This document shows, piece by piece, positions 7,100 to 10,246 of a DNA stretch of 10,246 nucleotides. Below the pieces are notes generated by a model. The model saw nothing but the letters and a program-made list of their open reading frames with translations, ran no database searches and had not been told where the DNA came from. Source of the DNA: JBDSEG01 sp039920165 (GTDB taxonomy: Bacteria; Pseudomonadota; Gammaproteobacteria; Burkholderiales; Burkholderiaceae_C). Every line of letters starts with the position of its first letter. The stretch's first letter is position 1. The translations under genes and the position numbers were made by a program. Where the stretch lies: NCBI GenBank assembly GCA_039920165.1, contig JBDSEG010000272.1, positions 1 through 10,246 of the forward strand. Direction: 5' to 3'.

Positions 7100-7128
7100 T
7101 TTATCGCGTGTCGCGAGCGGGGCCACAA
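7100..7128 (-). promoter_or_regulatory. Candidate ugp operon promoter
   Basis: On the leftward strand TTGTGG (7128-7123) is followed after 17 nt by GATAAA (7105-7100), a plausible sigma-70 pair that would start transcription near 7093 and give a leader of about 80 nt. The spacer and -10 overlap a 13-bp inverted repeat, TCGCG-TGT-CGCGA (7104-7116), a position suited to a repressor. No full Pho box is visible, so phosphate control as in E. coli is not supported by sequence alone. Confidence 0.4.
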
Positions 7129-7182
7129 CTGGGACAAGCCCGCTGATGGCATCCCGCGCGCCCCGCGCCCGCGGCGGCGCGA

Positions 7183-7212
7183 TTGCTGCGCTGCAATAGG
7201 AGCCGCGATAAA
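7183..7212 (+). promoter_or_regulatory. Candidate promoter for the FAD/Fe-S oxidoreductase gene
   Basis: TTGCTG (7183-7188) and GATAAA (7207-7212) are 18 nt apart and point rightward. Transcription would start near 7219, about 36 nt before ATG 7255. It shares the GATAAA -10 with the divergent ugp promoter about 100 nt away. No strong ribosome site precedes the ATG. Read by eye only. Confidence 0.35.
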
Positions 7213-7254
7213 CTGCCCGCCCGAGCGCCGCCACGGTCTTGCAAGCCCCCTTCC

Positions 7255-10246
7255 ATGAACGCACCCCTATTGCTGAACCGCCTGAGCGCTGCCGCGGCCT
7301 CTTCGGGGGGGGACCAGGCCGCGCACGGCGCCCGGCTGCGCGAGATTCCGTACAACTACACCTCGTTTTCCGATCGCGAGATCGTGATCCGCCTGCTTGG
7401 CGCGCGCGCCTGGGACGTGCTCGAGCGATTGCGCGACGAGCGCCAGACCGGCCGCTCAGCGCGCATGCTGTATGAGGTGTTGGGCGATATCTGGGTGGTG
7501 CAGCGCAACCCGTATCTGGAAGACGACCTGCTCGACAACCCGCGCCGGCGCAAGCTCCTGATCGACGCGCTGCACCACCGGCTCGGCGAGGTCGAGAAGC
7601 GGCGCATGCCGGCCGGCGATGCGCAGCGCGATGCGATCGTCGGCGAATTGCTGGTCGCATCGAAGGCGGCGGTCGACCGTTTTGCGGCGCGCTTCGACGA
7701 TGTTGCGGCGCTGCGCAAGCGCACCCAGCGCGTGCTCGGCCGCGTGACCGCCAAGGACAATATCAAGTTCGACGGATTGAGCCGGGTCTCGCACGTGACC
7801 GATGCGACCGACTGGCGGGTCGAATATCCGTTCGTCGTCCTCACGCCCGATACCGAGGCCGAGATGGCTGCCCTGGTGGCGGGCTGCATCGAACTTGCCT
7901 TGACCATCATCCCGCGCGGCGGCGGCACCGGCTATACGGGCGGCGCGATCCCGCTGACCTGGAACAGCGCGGTCATCAATACCGAAAAGCTCGAGGCGAT
8001 GGGCGAGGTCGAATTCGTGGCGCTGCCCGGCGTCGAACGCGCCGTGGCGACGGTGTGGACCGAGGCCGGCGTGGTGACGCAGCGCGTCGCCGATGCGGCC
8101 GAGCACGCTGGCCATGTCTTCGCGGTCGACCCGACCTCGGCCGAGGCCTCGTGCATCGGCGGCAATATCGCGATGAATGCGGGCGGCAAGAAGGCCGTGC
8201 TGTGGGGCACTGCACTCGACAACCTGGCCTCGTGGCGGATGGTGACGCCGGATGCGAAGTGGCTCGAGGTGATCCGCCTCGACCACAATCTGGGCAAGAT
8301 CCACGACGTGGAAGTGGCCCGCTTCGAATTGCGCCATTTCGATGCCTCGGGCAAGGTGCTCGAACGCACCGAGATCCTCGAGGTTGCGGGCCGGGTCTTT
8401 CGCAAGGAGGGCCTCGGCAAGGACGTCACGGACAAATTCCTCGCCGGCCTGCCGGGGGTGCAGAAGGAAGGCTGCGACGGCCTCATCACGAGTGCACGCT
8501 GGATCGTCCACAAGATGCCGGCGCACACGCGCACCGTCTGCCTCGAATTCTTCGGCGACGCAAAGGATGCGGTGCCGTCGATAGTCGATATCAAGGATTT
8601 CATGTTCGCCGAAGCCAGGCGCGGCGGGGCGATCCTGGCCGGGCTCGAACACCTGGACGACCGCTACCTGCGCGCCGTTGGCTATGCGACTAAGAGCAAG
8701 CGCATGAACGGTGCTTTGCCGAAGATGGCGCTTTTCGGCGATATCGCCGGCGACGATGCCGACGTGGTGGCGCGTGCGGCGAGCGAAGTGGTTCGCCTTG
8801 CCAACAGCCGTGGCGGCGAGGGCTTCGTCGCGGTCAGCCCCGAGGCGCGCAAGAAATTCTGGCTCGACCGCAAGCGCACCGCGGCGATCAGCAAGCACAC
8901 CAACGCCTTCAAGGTCAACGAGGACGTCGTGATCCCGCTGCCGCGGATGGGCGAGTACACCGAGGGCATCGAGCGCATCAATATCGAACTGTCGCTGCGC
9001 AACAAGCTGATGCTGGTCGATGCGCTGGAACGCTTCTTCCTCGAGGGCGACCTGCCGCTGGGCAAGAGCGACGACGCCGGCGACATCGCCTCCGCCGAGT
9101 TGCTGGAGGGCCGGGTCGGTGAGGCGCTGGCGCTGTTGCGCGAGGTGCGCGACCTGTGGCGCCACTGGCTGGATCACCTCGATGCGGTGCAGTCGCAGAA
9201 CGGCCGGACCTACTTCCACGACCTGCAGGACCACACCCTGCGCGCCTCGTGGAAGACGCAGATCCGGGCTCGCCTGCAATCGATCTTCGGCGGCGCCGCG
9301 CTGTCACCCATCGTCGACGTCTGCCAGCAGATCCACGGCCGCGTACTCAAGGGCCGGGTCTGGGTCGCGCTGCACATGCACGCCGGCGACGGCAATGTGC
9401 ACACCAATATCCCGGTCAACTCGGACAACTACGAGATGCTGCAGACCTCGCACGAGGTGGTCGTGCGCATCATGGCGCTGGCGCGCTCGCTCGACGGCGT
9501 GATCTCGGGCGAGCACGGCATCGGCATCACCAAGCTCGAATTTCTGACCGATGCCGAGCTGGCCGATTTCACCGACTACAAGCGCCGGGTCGATCCCGAG
9601 GGCCGCTTCAACAAGGGCAAGCTGCTGCGTGAGCCCGGGCTGATCGCGGATCTCACGAATGCCTATACGCCGAGCTTCGGCCTGATGGGGCACGAGTCGC
9701 TGATCATGCAGCAAAGTGATATCGGCGCGATCGCCGATTCGGTCAAGGACTGCCTGCGCTGCGGCAAGTGCAAGCCGGTGTGCGCAACCCACGTGCCGCG
9801 TGCCAACCTGCTGTATAGCCCGCGCAACAAGATCCTCGCGACCTCGCTCTTGGTCGAGGCTTTTCTGTACGAAGAGCAGACCCGGCGCGGCGTATCGATC
9901 AAGCACTGGGAGGAGTTCGAGGACGTGGCCGACCACTGCACGGTGTGCCACAAGTGCCTCGCGCCGTGCCCGGTCGACATCGACTTCGGCGACGTGTCGA
10001 TGAACATGCGCAACCTGCTGCGCAAGATGGGCAAGAAGAGCTTCCGGCCGGTTCCGAAGCTCGCGATGACCTTCCTGAATGCGACCAGCCCGGAGACCAT
10101 CAAGCTGCTGCGCATGGGTATGGTCGACGTCGGGTTCAAGGTCCAGCGACTCGCCAACGACCTGTTGCGCGGCCCGGCCAATGCGCGCACGGCGGCGCCG
10201 CGGGCGACAGTGGGCACGGCACCGCTGAAAGAGCAGGTGATCCACT
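7255..10246 (+). CDS. DUF3683-type FAD/FMN-binding oxidoreductase fused to 4Fe-4S ferredoxin domain (3' end missing)
   Basis: The frame is open for 997 codons and leaves the window without a stop; relatives are roughly 1300 residues, so the C-terminal quarter is absent. Residues 1-190 are the DUF3683-like region (EIPYNYTSFSDREIVIRLLG). The FAD-binding part has PRGGGTGYTGG (220-230) and DPTSAEASCIGGNIAMNAGG (292-311). The oxidase-C part has HMHAGDGNVH (707-716) and SGEHGIG (751-757), as in D-lactate and glycolate dehydrogenases. Two iron-sulfur motifs follow: C833, C836, C839, C843 and C895, C898, C901, C905. The family is a soluble or membrane-associated flavoenzyme passing electrons from a 2-hydroxyacid-like donor through Fe-S centres; a cysteine-rich CCG domain is expected past the window. 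The real substrate is unknown. It is divergent from ugpB. ATG 7255 was chosen because the first in-frame ATG after the stop at 7144 leads directly into the conserved start. A run of eight G (7305-7312) lies in codons 17-20. Confidence 0.9.
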   Translation, partial: MNAPLLLNRLSAAAASSGGDQAAHGARLREIPYNYTSFSDREIVIRLLGARAWDVLERLRDERQTGRSARMLYEVLGDIWVVQRNPYLEDDLLDNPRRRKLLIDALHHRLGEVEKRRMPAGDAQRDAIVGELLVASKAAVDRFAARFDDVAALRKRTQRVLGRVTAKDNIKFDGLSRVSHVTDATDWRVEYPFVVLTPDTEAEMAALVAGCIELALTIIPRGGGTGYTGGAIPLTWNSAVINTEKLEAMGEVEFVALPGVERAVATVWTEAGVVTQRVADAAEHAGHVFAVDPTSAEASCIGGNIAMNAGGKKAVLWGTALDNLASWRMVTPDAKWLEVIRLDHNLGKIHDVEVARFELRHFDASGKVLERTEILEVAGRVFRKEGLGKDVTDKFLAGLPGVQKEGCDGLITSARWIVHKMPAHTRTVCLEFFGDAKDAVPSIVDIKDFMFAEARRGGAILAGLEHLDDRYLRAVGYATKSKRMNGALPKMALFGDIAGDDADVVARAASEVVRLANSRGGEGFVAVSPEARKKFWLDRKRTAAISKHTNAFKVNEDVVIPLPRMGEYTEGIERINIELSLRNKLMLVDALERFFLEGDLPLGKSDDAGDIASAELLEGRVGEALALLREVRDLWRHWLDHLDAVQSQNGRTYFHDLQDHTLRASWKTQIRARLQSIFGGAALSPIVDVCQQIHGRVLKGRVWVALHMHAGDGNVHTNIPVNSDNYEMLQTSHEVVVRIMALARSLDGVISGEHGIGITKLEFLTDAELADFTDYKRRVDPEGRFNKGKLLREPGLIADLTNAYTPSFGLMGHESLIMQQSDIGAIADSVKDCLRCGKCKPVCATHVPRANLLYSPRNKILATSLLVEAFLYEEQTRRGVSIKHWEEFEDVADHCTVCHKCLAPCPVDIDFGDVSMNMRNLLRKMGKKSFRPVPKLAMTFLNATSPETIKLLRMGMVDVGFKVQRLANDLLRGPANARTAAPRATVGTAPLKEQVIH

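Overview
The window is GC-rich, densely packed and bacterial. Protein similarity and gene order point to a betaproteobacterium, probably Burkholderiales. The taxonomic call is inference: it rests on the ArgJ C-terminus, the E. coli-like ugpBAECQ order, and a large DUF3683-type FAD/Fe-S oxidoreductase of the kind known mainly from beta/gammaproteobacteria. No rRNA, tRNA, CRISPR array, phage gene or insertion sequence is visible.

Layout, left to right. (1) Positions 1-240 hold the last 79 codons of argJ (arginine biosynthesis). (2) Positions 241-628 are non-coding and rich in inverted repeats, including a perfect 12-bp-arm palindrome (510-535). (3) Positions 629-1996 encode an MFS drug/siderophore-type exporter. 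(4) Convergent with it, and overlapping its end by 27 nt, is a leftward five-gene operon in transcription order ugpB (7013-5700), ugpA (5586-4699), ugpE (4685-3834), ugpC (3813-2743), ugpQ (2743-1970). This is a complete sn-glycerol-3-phosphate / glycerophosphodiester ABC importer with its own phosphodiesterase. (5) A divergent promoter region (7014-7254) separates ugpB from a rightward gene that runs off the window at 10246. That gene encodes a giant fusion oxidoreductase: a DUF3683-like N-terminus, a FAD-binding/oxidase-C lactate-dehydrogenase-type core, then two CxxCxxCxxxC iron-sulfur motifs.

How the genes work together. UgpB captures glycerol-3-phosphate or glycerophosphodiesters in the periplasm. 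UgpA and UgpE form the membrane channel, and UgpC hydrolyses ATP. UgpQ hydrolyses glycerophosphodiesters to glycerol-3-phosphate and an alcohol. The divergent oxidoreductase resembles respiratory 2-hydroxyacid dehydrogenases carrying a GlpC-like electron-transfer module; its substrate cannot be read from the sequence.

The genes are ordinary, and I see no clearly new biological system. The unusual material is in the joints between them: a perfect 39-nt palindrome centred exactly on the ugpB stop codon, two more hairpins in the same ugpB-ugpA gap, a four-residue minicistron bridging ugpA and ugpE by two TGATG overlaps, and a tandem 21-bp GC-rich repeat that supplies the 3' end of the MFS gene and extends the C-terminus of UgpQ.
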